A stretch of DNA of 64,000 nt, taken from positions 372,001 to 436,000 of the forward strand of contig JADJKB010000024.1 in the NCBI GenBank assembly GCA_016706225.1, read 5' to 3'. The notes beneath the pieces are model-generated. The model saw nothing but the letters and a program-made list of their open reading frames with translations. It made no database searches and had not been told where the DNA came from. Origin of the DNA: Myxococcales bacterium (GTDB lineage: Bacteria; Myxococcota_A; Polyangia; Polyangiales; Polyangiaceae). Positions 51,374 through 59,925 of the stretch are shown here, one piece after another. Position 1 is the first letter of the stretch. Each line of letters starts with the position of its first letter. The translations under genes were made by a program, and so were the position numbers.

Positions 51374-52597
51374 ATGCGCTGGTCAGGGATCTTGCTTGCG
51401 CCGCTGGCGCTCTCGGCCACCGCGTGCTCGAGCTGGTTCAGGGCGGGGCCTCAGGTGCGAATGGTCGAGCAGCGGGCGGTCGTGGAGGGCAAGGCGACGA
51501 TCTCCGGCGGCATCGAACAAATCACCTTTCCCCTCACGCTCAGCGCCGGAGCGCACCCGGACAACGGCCAGTCCATCGTCGCGCTCGAGACGGGCGGGGA
51601 TTACATGCAAGTGGACTCCGACTCGGGGTGGGGATACGTCGCCGGTCCGCGCCTGGGATTTCTGGTCAGTGGCCTGACGGGCTCGTACCTGGGCATGAAC
51701 GGCGGCCCAGCGTTCGCCTTCGAGTCGGCGCTCTCGGACGACGCCACCACGCTCACCCTGGAGCTGTTCGCGGGCGGAGGGCTGGGTGGCGACGTTCGAG
51801 GCGGTTTCATCGGCGGAGCCTCGTTGTGTCTGGGGGCGTATCGCGAAGGGCGATTCACCGTGCCTCACGGTCGCGTGCTGTGGTCGAACGGCTGCGCCTC
51901 GTTCGCCGCGGTCGTGACCGGGGACGCCTGGTGCGAGGCACGCGAGGTCGACGGTCGCGGTGCGAGCCCTGAGCGACTTCAGGCGTTGGGTGAACACTGG
52001 TTGAAGGCGGGCTTCGATGAGCACGCGTCCGTCGCCGCCTTTGCCCGGCTCACGCTCGAGCTGCTCACACTCGGGGCGCCCCTCGAATTGGTCGAGGCCG
52101 CAGGGCGCGCGGCGATGGACGAGATCCAGCACGCCCGCAGCTGTTTTGGGCTCGCGGCCGCGTACCTCGGATACGCCCAGGGCCCCGGGGTCTTACCGTC
52201 GGTCGAGCGTTCCGCCCCCGTGTCATTGTCGACGCTGGCGAAGGAGGCGGTACTTGACGGATGTTTCGGCGAAGGCGTCGCCGCCGAGCTCGCAGCGCTG
52301 CGGGCCGCGGTGGAGACGGACCCGGTCGTGCACACGGTGTTGCATATGATCGCGGGCGACGAGACGCGGCACGCGGAGCTCGGTTGGGCCACGCTCCGCT
52401 GGTGCCTCGAACGAGGCGGTGATGCGGTGAGGCACGCGGCGTTCGAAGCGTTCGCGGAGTGTCAGGAGCTGGTGCTCGCAGCCGAAGACGACGTGTTCGT
52501 GAGCGACGCGCGGCGGAACTTGCAGGCCAGACTGGCGCCGCGGCTGAAGGCCTTGCTGGTCGGAGCGCCGGCGCGTTCGCTGGCACGTGCCGCGTGA
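51374..52597 (+). CDS. Lipoprotein with C-terminal ferritin-like di-iron domain
   Basis: 407 residues from the ATG at 51374. Lipobox cysteine at residue 18 (ATAC). Residues about 25-190 form a Gly-rich beta domain. From about 215 to 390 there is a four-helix bundle with ferritin-like metal ligands: FDEHASVAAF, then DEIQHA (ExxH), FGEGVAAELAAL and ETRHAEL (ExxH). So a di-iron site is likely, displayed on the outside of the cytoplasm. Such lipoprotein-ferritin fusions are unusual. It could oxidise a substrate or metal or scavenge peroxide; nothing decides among these. Confidence 0.82.
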   Translation: MRWSGILLAPLALSATACSSWFRAGPQVRMVEQRAVVEGKATISGGIEQITFPLTLSAGAHPDNGQSIVALETGGDYMQVDSDSGWGYVAGPRLGFLVSGLTGSYLGMNGGPAFAFESALSDDATTLTLELFAGGGLGGDVRGGFIGGASLCLGAYREGRFTVPHGRVLWSNGCASFAAVVTGDAWCEAREVDGRGASPERLQALGEHWLKAGFDEHASVAAFARLTLELLTLGAPLELVEAAGRAAMDEIQHARSCFGLAAAYLGYAQGPGVLPSVERSAPVSLSTLAKEAVLDGCFGEGVAAELAALRAAVETDPVVHTVLHMIAGDETRHAELGWATLRWCLERGGDAVRHAAFEAFAECQELVLAAEDDVFVSDARRNLQARLAPRLKALLVGAPARSLARAA

Positions 52598-52618
52598 ATC
52601 AGCAGCAGGCGGCGGCTC

Positions 52619-53968
52619 TCACTTCGCCTCGTGTACGACCCATCGGATCTGGGCGGCGCGTGCGTTCAAGCTGAGCTCGGCGAACCCCTGCGCCGGCAGT
52701 GGGACAACGCCCACGACGCGGGGGCCTCGAGCCGGTGAAGTGATGAACGCATGCTCGCCGGGTCCGAGAGCGAGCGTGACGGTCTTGGTCCCGAGCCGCA
52801 GCTGCCTGCCGGCGATCACGAGCTCGAGCGGGCCCTCGCTCCCGATCTCGAGCTTACCGTCGCGCTCGCTTTCGACGTCGGTTCGCCCCACCCGAGCTCG
52901 GTCGACGTTCGCGCGCAACTCTCGTTCGGGGAGCATCAACACGAACCGGTCACTGCCCTCGACCGGGAAGAGCACGGGTTCGCCGAGGCGGATGCGCGCC
53001 GCCAGAAGCACTTCCAGCGAGCCGGGCTCACTGCGCCCGCCGAGCACCACGATCGCCGTGACGCCAGCGTCGGTCGGCAGAAACCGCCGGATCCCGTCGC
53101 TCTCGACATGGCGAGCGCCCCACAACATAGCGACGGTCGCAGGGGCGTTTCGTGCGTGCAGCCGCTCTCCCAGTGCCAACGCGCAGTGAAGCTCCCGCAG
53201 CCGCTCCACGCTGGCGTCGCCGAGAGGGCGGATGCGGGCCTGGAGCAACGACGGCATGTCACACGCGCCCAGCTCGACGTTGCTGGCGCGCAGCGCCGCG
53301 CTCGAAGCCGCGAACTCCTCGAGATAGTCATACTTCCACGCGGTGTGGTTGTGATCGCGCTGCGTGGCCAGCAATTCTTCGAGCGCGACGCGGTCACCTC
53401 GCCGGTGAAACCTCTCGACGGTCGACGAGTCGCCGCGCTGAACGTCGAAGCTGAGACCACCCCAGTGACCGTCGGCCTGGAACTGCTCGAGCACCGCGTC
53501 CGTGGCGCCGAACCCCAGCACCCCCGCGAGCTGTCGGAAAGCGGCGATCTGGACCGGCGCGTCGTGCAGCGTGCCGAAGAGGACGAAGCTCGAGCGGCCC
53601 GCCGTGAAGGACTTCCGCGCGCGTTCCCGGAGCATTGCCGAGATGGCGCTCCACCCCGCCCGAAGCTCGTTCTTCCCCGCGGCGCGGGCGAGCGCGAGCT
53701 CCACCCGATCCGCTGTCAGCGCGGACTCCGGCACCGGGGCTCTTGTCGTGTGTTTCTCGACGAGCGCCCGAGCGTCGTCGAGCTCGGTCGGCAATGCTGG
53801 CCAGGGCTTCGCCCGAGCGTCGCCCGCTGGAGGGCCTGCGTCGGAAGGGCGCTGGGCAGCGCTGCTGGTGGATGCCCCGTCGACACTTTCGATGGCGGCA
53901 GGCGCTGGCTCTTTCGAGCAGCCGCCTGCCGCGAGGGTCAAGAGCAGGACTGCGAGAGCTTCACGCAT
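52619..53968 (-). CDS. Lipoprotein, ChaN/TraB-like fold suspected
   Basis: 449 residues. Lipobox cysteine at residue 17 (AGGC), then an Ala/Pro/Ser linker. The core contains VLFGTLHDAPVQ, VLEQFQADG and, later, VAMLWGARHVESDG, which resemble the spaced His blocks of ChaN/TraB (haem-binding or metalloprotease-like) families. C-terminal 90 residues are beta-rich. Convergent with the ferritin-like lipoprotein, 21 bases apart. Confidence 0.7.
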   Translation of the reverse strand: MREALAVLLLTLAAGGCSKEPAPAAIESVDGASTSSAAQRPSDAGPPAGDARAKPWPALPTELDDARALVEKHTTRAPVPESALTADRVELALARAAGKNELRAGWSAISAMLRERARKSFTAGRSSFVLFGTLHDAPVQIAAFRQLAGVLGFGATDAVLEQFQADGHWGGLSFDVQRGDSSTVERFHRRGDRVALEELLATQRDHNHTAWKYDYLEEFAASSAALRASNVELGACDMPSLLQARIRPLGDASVERLRELHCALALGERLHARNAPATVAMLWGARHVESDGIRRFLPTDAGVTAIVVLGGRSEPGSLEVLLAARIRLGEPVLFPVEGSDRFVLMLPERELRANVDRARVGRTDVESERDGKLEIGSEGPLELVIAGRQLRLGTKTVTLALGPGEHAFITSPARGPRVVGVVPLPAQGFAELSLNARAAQIRWVVHEAK

Positions 53969-54130
53969 GGGGTCTCGGGTAGGTTAGCGCGGGTCTGAAT
54001 CTCGATTCCGGGTGACGTGCTCTCGAGCACCGGAACGGGGGGCGCGAACGCGCAAGCTCTGCGGACTTTCGCGCGCGTGAACGCCACGATCTGCCCGGCG
54101 CGGGCCAGCCGGAGTGCTAAAGGTTCGGCC

Positions 54131-55546
54131 GTGACCAGCACGCCCCGCCTCGGTTCAGCGGAACGCCCCGTTCGAGTGGCGGTGGTCGGCGCCGGCCCGG
54201 CCGGATTCTTCACCGCGGAGTTCTTGCTTCGCTCCGAGTCTCCCAGTTTCGCCGTGGATGTGTTCGAGCGTCTGCCCACGCCGTTCGGCCTGGTTCGCGC
54301 TGGAGTCGCCCCGGATCATCAAAAGATCAAGGCCGTCACCAAGACCTTCGAGCGCACTGCGAAGAACCAGCGCTTTCGTTATTTCGGCAACGTGGAGATC
54401 GGCAAGGACCTCTCCGTCGCGGAGCTCCAAGAGCACTACGATCAGATCGTCTTTGCGGTCGGTAGTGCGAGTGACCGGCGTCTGGGCATCCCCGGTGAAG
54501 AGCTCGGCGGTTGTCACGCCGCGACGGCGTTCGTTGGCTGGTACAACGCTCACCCGGACTTCCGAGATTTTCCCTTCGATCTTGCTGCCGAAAGGGCGGT
54601 GGTCGTTGGCGTCGGAAATGTCGCCCTCGACATCTCTCGGATCCTCCTCAGGAGCCCAGACGAGCTTGCCAAGACGGACATAGCCGATCATGCGCTGACC
54701 GCGCTCCGGGCGAGCCGTGTGCGCGAGGTCGTGCTGCTCGCCCGGCGCGGTCCAGCGCAGGTTGCGTTCGAACCGCGTGAGCTCGAGGACATCGCGGGGC
54801 TCACGGGTGTACGGGTGAACGTCGACGCCGCGCCGGTCGAGGACGAACTCTCCGGATCGGGCGGGCTGGATGCGCGGCAGAAGCGCAACCTGGAGCTGAT
54901 GCTGGAGCTCGCTCGGGCCAAGCCGCAGTCGGCGGAGCGGGTGCTCAGGCTCGAGTTCAACGCCGCGCCGGTCGAACTGTTCGGGGACGAAGCTGGACGT
55001 GTGCGCGCCGTGCGCATCGAACGAACGGGACTGGTCCCCGGGACGGATGGGCGTCTGCGTGCGGTTGGCACCGGCGAGTTCCACGAGCTCGAAGCCGGGC
55101 TCGTGTTTCGCTCGATCGGCTACCTGGGTATGCCGCTCGTCGGCGCGCCGTTCGACCAAACCAAGGGTGTCATTCCCAATCTGGATGGCCGGGTCACGAG
55201 CGGTGCCGGCAACGAGATCTTGCCGGGCACCTACGCAGTCGGCTGGATTCGCCGGGGACCCATTGGGGTCATCGGAACCAACAAGGCGGACGCCCAGGCG
55301 GTTGCGGAGCGGATGACCGAAGACGTTGCGACCCTGCCTGCCCCGGGGCCCGAGGCCGCACGCGATGCCATCGACACGTTGCTCGGGCGACGCGGAATCA
55401 GCGTGACCACCTACGCCGATTGGAGTCGAATCGATGCGCTCGAAGTCGACGCAGGTCGAGCGACCGGTAAGGTCCGCGAGAAGTTCGCGACCGTGGAGCA
55501 AATGATGAGCGGGCTGCTGCGTGCCGCGCCCCGCGATGTCGAGTGA
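54131..55546 (+). CDS. Adrenodoxin-reductase-type ferredoxin-NADP+ reductase (FprA-like)
   Basis: 471 residues from a GTG at 54131 (AAAGG upstream). FAD motif VVGAGPAGFFTAEFL near the N-terminus, FERLPTPFGLVRAGVAPDH, NADP motif VVGVGNVALDISRIL, and GWIRRGPIGVIGTN at the end, all diagnostic for the adrenodoxin reductase/FprA family. It moves electrons from NADPH to ferredoxins that feed P450s and Fe-S enzymes. No P450 or ferredoxin gene is adjacent. Confidence 0.94.
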   Translation: MTSTPRLGSAERPVRVAVVGAGPAGFFTAEFLLRSESPSFAVDVFERLPTPFGLVRAGVAPDHQKIKAVTKTFERTAKNQRFRYFGNVEIGKDLSVAELQEHYDQIVFAVGSASDRRLGIPGEELGGCHAATAFVGWYNAHPDFRDFPFDLAAERAVVVGVGNVALDISRILLRSPDELAKTDIADHALTALRASRVREVVLLARRGPAQVAFEPRELEDIAGLTGVRVNVDAAPVEDELSGSGGLDARQKRNLELMLELARAKPQSAERVLRLEFNAAPVELFGDEAGRVRAVRIERTGLVPGTDGRLRAVGTGEFHELEAGLVFRSIGYLGMPLVGAPFDQTKGVIPNLDGRVTSGAGNEILPGTYAVGWIRRGPIGVIGTNKADAQAVAERMTEDVATLPAPGPEAARDAIDTLLGRRGISVTTYADWSRIDALEVDAGRATGKVREKFATVEQMMSGLLRAAPRDVE

Positions 55547-55931
55547 GACAGCGCGCGCGGCGCGATGCGCGCCCCGAGAGCGTCAGGTCAGTCAGCGGAC
55601 CTGCTTGTGCTTCGAGACGGATGCCGAAGCTCCGTCCGACCGTCGGTCCTGGCGGCTCCGGGGGCCGTTCGGCAGCGGTGGCGGTGCCGCTTGCCCGGGG
55701 AGGCGACGCTGTCCGCGGGGCCCGGTCGGCCACAAAACGACGTGTAAACGCGGATTTCGGAGCCGCTCCCCGAGTCCCCGCCAGCTGCGGGAGCGGGTTT
55801 GCGGGGGGCCTGTTCTGACCCTCTAGCTGCGCCCGCGGAGCGTGCTAGGGTCGCCCCCCGGTGACCCTCGAGAGAAACTACCCGTTCCTGTCGATCGCTG
55901 TCACGACTCAATACAGGAAAGGTTGGAATGC
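55547..55931. other. Intergenic region of 385 bases with a long hairpin before the cold-shock gene
   Basis: No gene. A large imperfect inverted repeat spans 55802-55860: CGGGGGGC and GACCCTctAGC on the left pair with GCTAGGGTC and GCCCCCCG on the right (two-base and seven-base bulges). It lies 70-130 bases upstream of the cold-shock start and could be the terminator of the flavoprotein gene or the structured leader of the cold-shock mRNA. Confidence 0.5.
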
Positions 55932-56129
55932 ATGTCTGAAGGCACCATCAAGCGTTTGACGGATAAGGGTTTTGGCTTCATCGAGACCGGCTCGGGGAAA
56001 GACTTGTTCTTTCACATGTCGGCGGTCGAAGGCGTTCGTTTCGAGGACCTGCAGCAGGGTCAGCGAGTCTCGTTCACTGAGGGCCAGGGCCCGAAGGGAC
56101 CGAGAGCCGAGAACGTCAAGGTGATCTGA
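55932..56129 (+). CDS. Cold-shock domain protein (CspA family)
   Basis: 65 residues from the ATG at 55932, preceded by AGGAAAGG. The nucleic-acid-binding motifs KGFGFI and DLFFHMSAV are present. Small RNA/DNA chaperone that prevents mRNA structure. Its gene has a long upstream region and is followed by a strong terminator, so it is monocistronic. Confidence 0.96.
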   Translation: MSEGTIKRLTDKGFGFIETGSGKDLFFHMSAVEGVRFEDLQQGQRVSFTEGQGPKGPRAENVKVI

Positions 56130-56142
56130 ACCTTGGGTGTGC

Positions 56143-56200
56143 GGGCGAGCGCCTGTCGTCGAGACGGGCGCTCTCGCCCAACACCACCCGGTGTTCTTTT
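56143..56200 (+). terminator. Double-hairpin terminator of the cold-shock gene
   Basis: First hairpin: GGGCGAGCGCC (56143-56153) with GGCGCTCTCGCCC (56167-56179). Immediately after: AACACC-ACCC-GGTGTT (56180-56195) followed by CTTTT, a compact intrinsic terminator. Confidence 0.8.
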
Positions 56201-56218
56201 GGAGGGACCCGCTGACGC

Positions 56219-57586
56219 TCATACCGCGCGGCGGGACAGTGTGCCCCAGAGCACACAAGCGGCAAGCGTGGGGGCGAGACAAGCAACGAAGAGCAACAGC
56301 GCGTCGGTTGGACGTTGCAGTCGCTCCACGTTGTAGCTCAACACCTCGATCGCGGTGACTACTGCGTCCGCCGTGATGACCAAGGCGAGAACCTTCGCGA
56401 GCGAGTGGCGGTAACGGCGCGCCAGCAGGACCAGCCCGAGCGCCAGCAGGCAGTCGAAGGCGAGCCAGGCGTCTCTCACCCACGGCGCCGGAAACCAGCG
56501 CGCATCCATCAGCCCCAGGCCCAGCGTCCAGGGTACCAACGCCAGACCGAGTGCCCACAACACCGGAGTGGGACCCCTGAGGAGCGTGCGCAGACCAAAA
56601 CGCAGCAGGCTTCCGTGTGCAAACGCGCGGAATGACTCGAGCAGGCCGATGAGGAGGGAGCTCCTCCGTTCCACGACCAGGTAGACAGGCTCCCAGCGCG
56701 CCGGGTGCAGCTTGGCCTTGAATGCAGCGACCCCGGAGAAATCGTAGAGCGGTCGCGCAGCGGATCGCGTGCGTTGCATCCAGGGCTCCACTGGACCGCG
56801 GAGCGGCGCGAGGCCCAACGTGACGAACTGGGCTCCTTCGCCGCCGACGCTGCGCATGGCGAAGTCGATCAACAGCTCGGCCGTGCCGTTCGGCGAAGCC
56901 GGTTTACGCAACAGATCCTCGAAGAACCAGCCCGCCCTTCCGTAGGCTGGAACCGCGGCAAGAAATCCCAGGGTTCTGCCGTCGCGCTCGGCGACGAAAT
57001 AGCGCCGCTCCGCCCGGTGCTCGAACGGTTGAACATCGACCAGAAAACCCATGGGGGCCATGCTGCGCGAGGACAACCAGAGAGTGATGAGCCTCTCGAT
57101 GGCCAGTCTGAGTGGCGAGCCCGCGTCGAGCTCGCTGGGGTCGACGGCACGGACACTGACGCCTTTGCGGGTGGCGCGCCGCAGCTGGTATCGGAGTGAG
57201 GGGTGTGCGGCCAGGACATCGTTCCAGCATGACGGGTCCCAGACGGGTTGTTCGCCAACGAGCAGGTGTTTCAGACCTGGATCGGCGTGCAGCGCCGGAC
57301 TCTCGGACGCAAAAAAACATGCGCGCTTTCCGGCTCGGCGCGCGCGGGCGAAAAACAAGCTGGCGATCTCCGCCGCGCGCGCTTCCGCAGCCACGGGATC
57401 ACCCGCGCCGACCCAGGCGGAACCCGTGTCCACGTACGCCACGCACGCGTCAGGGTCGACGAACCAGTAACAAAACCCGCGCTCCAGCAGCTGAAATGAC
57501 GTCGCGTTCCGCCCGAACCGTCGCAGTAGGTCGAGCACTCGCGCGTGCTCGTCGTCTGGCGTGGATTCGGGCTCACCCTGCTCCAT
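56219..57586 (-). CDS. DUF2156 (MprF C-terminal-like) acyltransferase-type protein with C-terminal membrane helices
   Basis: 455 residues from the ATG at 57586. Residues about 15-310 are a GNAT-like double domain as in the LysX/MprF catalytic part and DUF2156 (SFQLLERGFCYWF, YQLRRATRKGVSV, WLSSRSMAPMGF, FVAERDGRTLGF, GLAPL). Four membrane helices follow in the last 130 residues, the reverse of MprF, where the flippase helices come first. It could aminoacylate or otherwise modify a membrane lipid; no substrate is shown. Confidence 0.82.
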   Translation of the reverse strand: MEQGEPESTPDDEHARVLDLLRRFGRNATSFQLLERGFCYWFVDPDACVAYVDTGSAWVGAGDPVAAEARAAEIASLFFARARRAGKRACFFASESPALHADPGLKHLLVGEQPVWDPSCWNDVLAAHPSLRYQLRRATRKGVSVRAVDPSELDAGSPLRLAIERLITLWLSSRSMAPMGFLVDVQPFEHRAERRYFVAERDGRTLGFLAAVPAYGRAGWFFEDLLRKPASPNGTAELLIDFAMRSVGGEGAQFVTLGLAPLRGPVEPWMQRTRSAARPLYDFSGVAAFKAKLHPARWEPVYLVVERRSSLLIGLLESFRAFAHGSLLRFGLRTLLRGPTPVLWALGLALVPWTLGLGLMDARWFPAPWVRDAWLAFDCLLALGLVLLARRYRHSLAKVLALVITADAVVTAIEVLSYNVERLQRPTDALLLFVACLAPTLAACVLWGTLSRRAV

Positions 57587-57636
57587 CGAAAACTTCGGGA
57601 GGGCTCGCCCCGCAGTCGCGGCGGACGGCGGGCCGC

Positions 57637-58083
57637 TCAGTTGTCGATGACCTCGACCGGGGCGTCCCCCTCGGTGCCAACGATGCGCTGCAGATCTTCC
57701 AGGAAGCCCCCGAACACGTCGCCCAGCGTTTCTGCTCCGTGTGCCATGGGGAGATCGATTCCCCACTCTGAAGCGGGACGGGTCGCGACGTCGTCCGGCA
57801 TGGGCCAGCGGTGGGAAATGACCGCGACGGTACGCGCGCTGAGTGCGAGGTCGGAGGCAGGCCGGGCACACAGCGCCTGTGCGCGCTCGATCTCTTGCCG
57901 GAGTGCTTTCGACGAAACCGTTGCCTTCACCGAGCTGAGTGCGTCGGCGAGGGCGTGAATCGTGGGGAACTTGCTGCCCGGTTCACCGTCTTCGAGGTGA
58001 TGCTGCAAGTTGTCGCGCAGGAGTGCGTAGGTGATCCAGCGTCGCTCGGTGGAGCCTCCGGGACCGCTGAAGATTAGGCTCAT
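57637..58083 (-). CDS. Small cytoplasmic protein of unknown function
   Basis: 148 residues, ATG at 58083 with AGGAG upstream. Helical, no signal, no motif recognised (core WITYALLRDNLQHHLEDGE). Precedes the DUF2156 gene by 50 bases on the same strand. An 8-base tandem repeat lies 30-50 bases before its start. Confidence 0.65.
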   Translation of the reverse strand: MSLIFSGPGGSTERRWITYALLRDNLQHHLEDGEPGSKFPTIHALADALSSVKATVSSKALRQEIERAQALCARPASDLALSARTVAVISHRWPMPDDVATRPASEWGIDLPMAHGAETLGDVFGGFLEDLQRIVGTEGDAPVEVIDN

Positions 58084-58111
58084 TTCTGAAACTCCTGGAG
58101 GTGCCGACGCC

Positions 58112-58135
58112 GAGACGCAGAGACGCAGAGACGCA
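58112..58135. repeat. Three copies of an 8-base tandem repeat
   Basis: GAGACGCA is repeated three times just upstream of the start of the small gene at 57637-58083. A copy-number change would alter its leader or promoter spacing. Confidence 0.8.
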
Positions 58136-58207
58136 GGGTGCGGGGGAAAGATTCGCTTGGGGCGGGGGAGATGTCAAAGTCCGGCGGGGGCCCGCCCGCG
58201 CTCCGCG

Positions 58208-59383
58208 TCAGACGTACGTGTTCTTGGTTGGGGGCGCCTCGATCGTTGTGGGATCGGGGGCGTACTCCGGGGGTGGCATCCGGAACAGCAACCCCGGGAC
58301 CAGCGTGGTGATGACGGTGTAGACGATGACGGCCCCGGTCAGCGTCGGCGACGCACCGAAGTCGTCCCGCAGGATGCCAGCGATGACCAGCCCGAAGACC
58401 AAGGTGGGCAAGAGTGCTACCGCCACGCGCACCGCCTTGTCGGCAGGCTCACGCATCGCGGTCCTTCTGTGCACCGCTACCAGGAAGACACGAAGCGGAA
58501 TGAACAGGAGGCAAAACCCACCGCCGAGGAGCAGCGCGCCGAGACCGAAGTCCGCCTTCTCGAGCCGCAGCCCCGCAGCAAAGAAGTAAAAAGGGATGAA
58601 CACCGAACCGAATAGCTCGACGGCGTTCAACATCTGTTCCGAGGCCATCGCCGGGAGCTGCTTGCGGAAACGCTGCGCGGCGACACCAACCAGAAACGCA
58701 CCGACCAGGTAGTAGACGCCGAGTTTCTTGGTCAAGAACGCGCACACGACGGCGAGCATGAGCAAGAACGCGAACTCGCTCTTGGGGGCAAACGGCGCGA
58801 TCTTCTGGGCGAAGAATCGGAACGCCATCGGCAGGACGACGATCATCGCCGTGAGCGCGACGACCGACACCGCGAAACGAGCCAGCGTAGTGGTTTGAAT
58901 CACCACGAACATCGTACCGAGCGCCAAGAGCTCGGCGGCGATCGCTTTCAGCTTGACCCAGAACCGCTCCTCCTCGGACAGGTCGAAGCGGCTGATCGCC
59001 TGAAAAATGAAGCCGGTCGACGGGGTCAAGAGCGCGAGCGCAAACAGCGCCGCGGGCCGCAGTCCGAGCTCGAGCCACACGGCCAGCGCTCCCGCCGTCG
59101 CACCCAGGAGTGCAGTCCTCACCAGCAGGTGCACACTGAGCACCGAGAGCCCCTTGCGGAGCGCCGCCGAGTCGAGCTCGAGGCCGGCGAACAAGAACAG
59201 CGAGGCGATCCCCAGGGTCGACAGCATTCGGATCGTGGGATCCTGTCGGAAGAGATCGAACCCGATGCCGAAGAGCGCGCCGACGGCCAGGCTAGTCACC
59301 GGTGCAGGAATGCGGAACCGCTCCAGTGCACGCGGCACCACGAACAGGCCCAAGAGTAGGCCGATGTAGTGCAGTTCGGACAT
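58208..59383 (-). CDS. Kef-type cation:proton antiporter
   Basis: 391 residues with eleven to twelve membrane helices and no C-terminal TrkA-N domain, as in the CPA2/Kef-type family (RMLSTLGIASLFLFAGLELD, ALLTPSTGFIFQAI). It exchanges K+ or Na+ for protons. No ancillary subunit is adjacent. Confidence 0.9.
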   Translation of the reverse strand: MSELHYIGLLLGLFVVPRALERFRIPAPVTSLAVGALFGIGFDLFRQDPTIRMLSTLGIASLFLFAGLELDSAALRKGLSVLSVHLLVRTALLGATAGALAVWLELGLRPAALFALALLTPSTGFIFQAISRFDLSEEERFWVKLKAIAAELLALGTMFVVIQTTTLARFAVSVVALTAMIVVLPMAFRFFAQKIAPFAPKSEFAFLLMLAVVCAFLTKKLGVYYLVGAFLVGVAAQRFRKQLPAMASEQMLNAVELFGSVFIPFYFFAAGLRLEKADFGLGALLLGGGFCLLFIPLRVFLVAVHRRTAMREPADKAVRVAVALLPTLVFGLVIAGILRDDFGASPTLTGAVIVYTVITTLVPGLLFRMPPPEYAPDPTTIEAPPTKNTYV

Positions 59384-59399
59384 TCAAAGTTGGGTGCAG

Positions 59400-59816
59400 C
59401 TACGCACCAGGGACCTTGGTGTGTTGCACGAGGAGCGTCAGGTAGCCATTCATTCCCGGTCGCACGGCGTGCCTCGTTCGCGATGCGAAAGAGAGCATCG
59501 TCCTTGGTCCAATGCGCAGGACCTCTCCGGACGCGAGCTTCAGCGTCCCACTGCCGTGCAGCGCCTGGATGGTGACCGGCGAGGCGTAGGAGCGCTCTGG
59601 AAGCTCGGCTCCTCTGCGCAGCGTGATGGTGGCAACCTTGGTGTACGGCGTCTCGAGCAGGAGCGTTTCCTCGACGGGATCGCCGGCGCCGGGTCGGCTC
59701 GGCAGCCGGACCTGCTGGTACCCGCCGCCGGGAACCTGGGCCTCGCTCGTCCCTGCGAGGCCCGAGATCAGAACCAGGAGCGTGCCTGTCTGGACCAATG
59801 ACCGGAGGGTTTTCAT
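59400..59816 (-). CDS. Exported cupin-domain protein
   Basis: 138 residues from the ATG at 59816. Signal peptide ending near GTSEAQ. The body is a single cupin barrel (ATITLRRGAELPERSYASPVT, LHGSGTLKLASGE, RHAVRPG), with one likely metal His near the end, fewer than a usual metal-binding cupin. Function unknown. Ends 16 bases before the antiporter gene and may share its transcript. Confidence 0.78.
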   Translation of the reverse strand: MKTLRSLVQTGTLLVLISGLAGTSEAQVPGGGYQQVRLPSRPGAGDPVEETLLLETPYTKVATITLRRGAELPERSYASPVTIQALHGSGTLKLASGEVLRIGPRTMLSFASRTRHAVRPGMNGYLTLLVQHTKVPGA

Positions 59817-59925
59817 GCGCCGGAGTCTAGTCGATAAACCTCGCGCTGCCTCGACCGGGGCCCGAGTTCGGGTAAGCAAGTCGAGCGGGCTTCGACAACG
59901 CGCGCGCTTGCCCTAGAGTTTCCGG

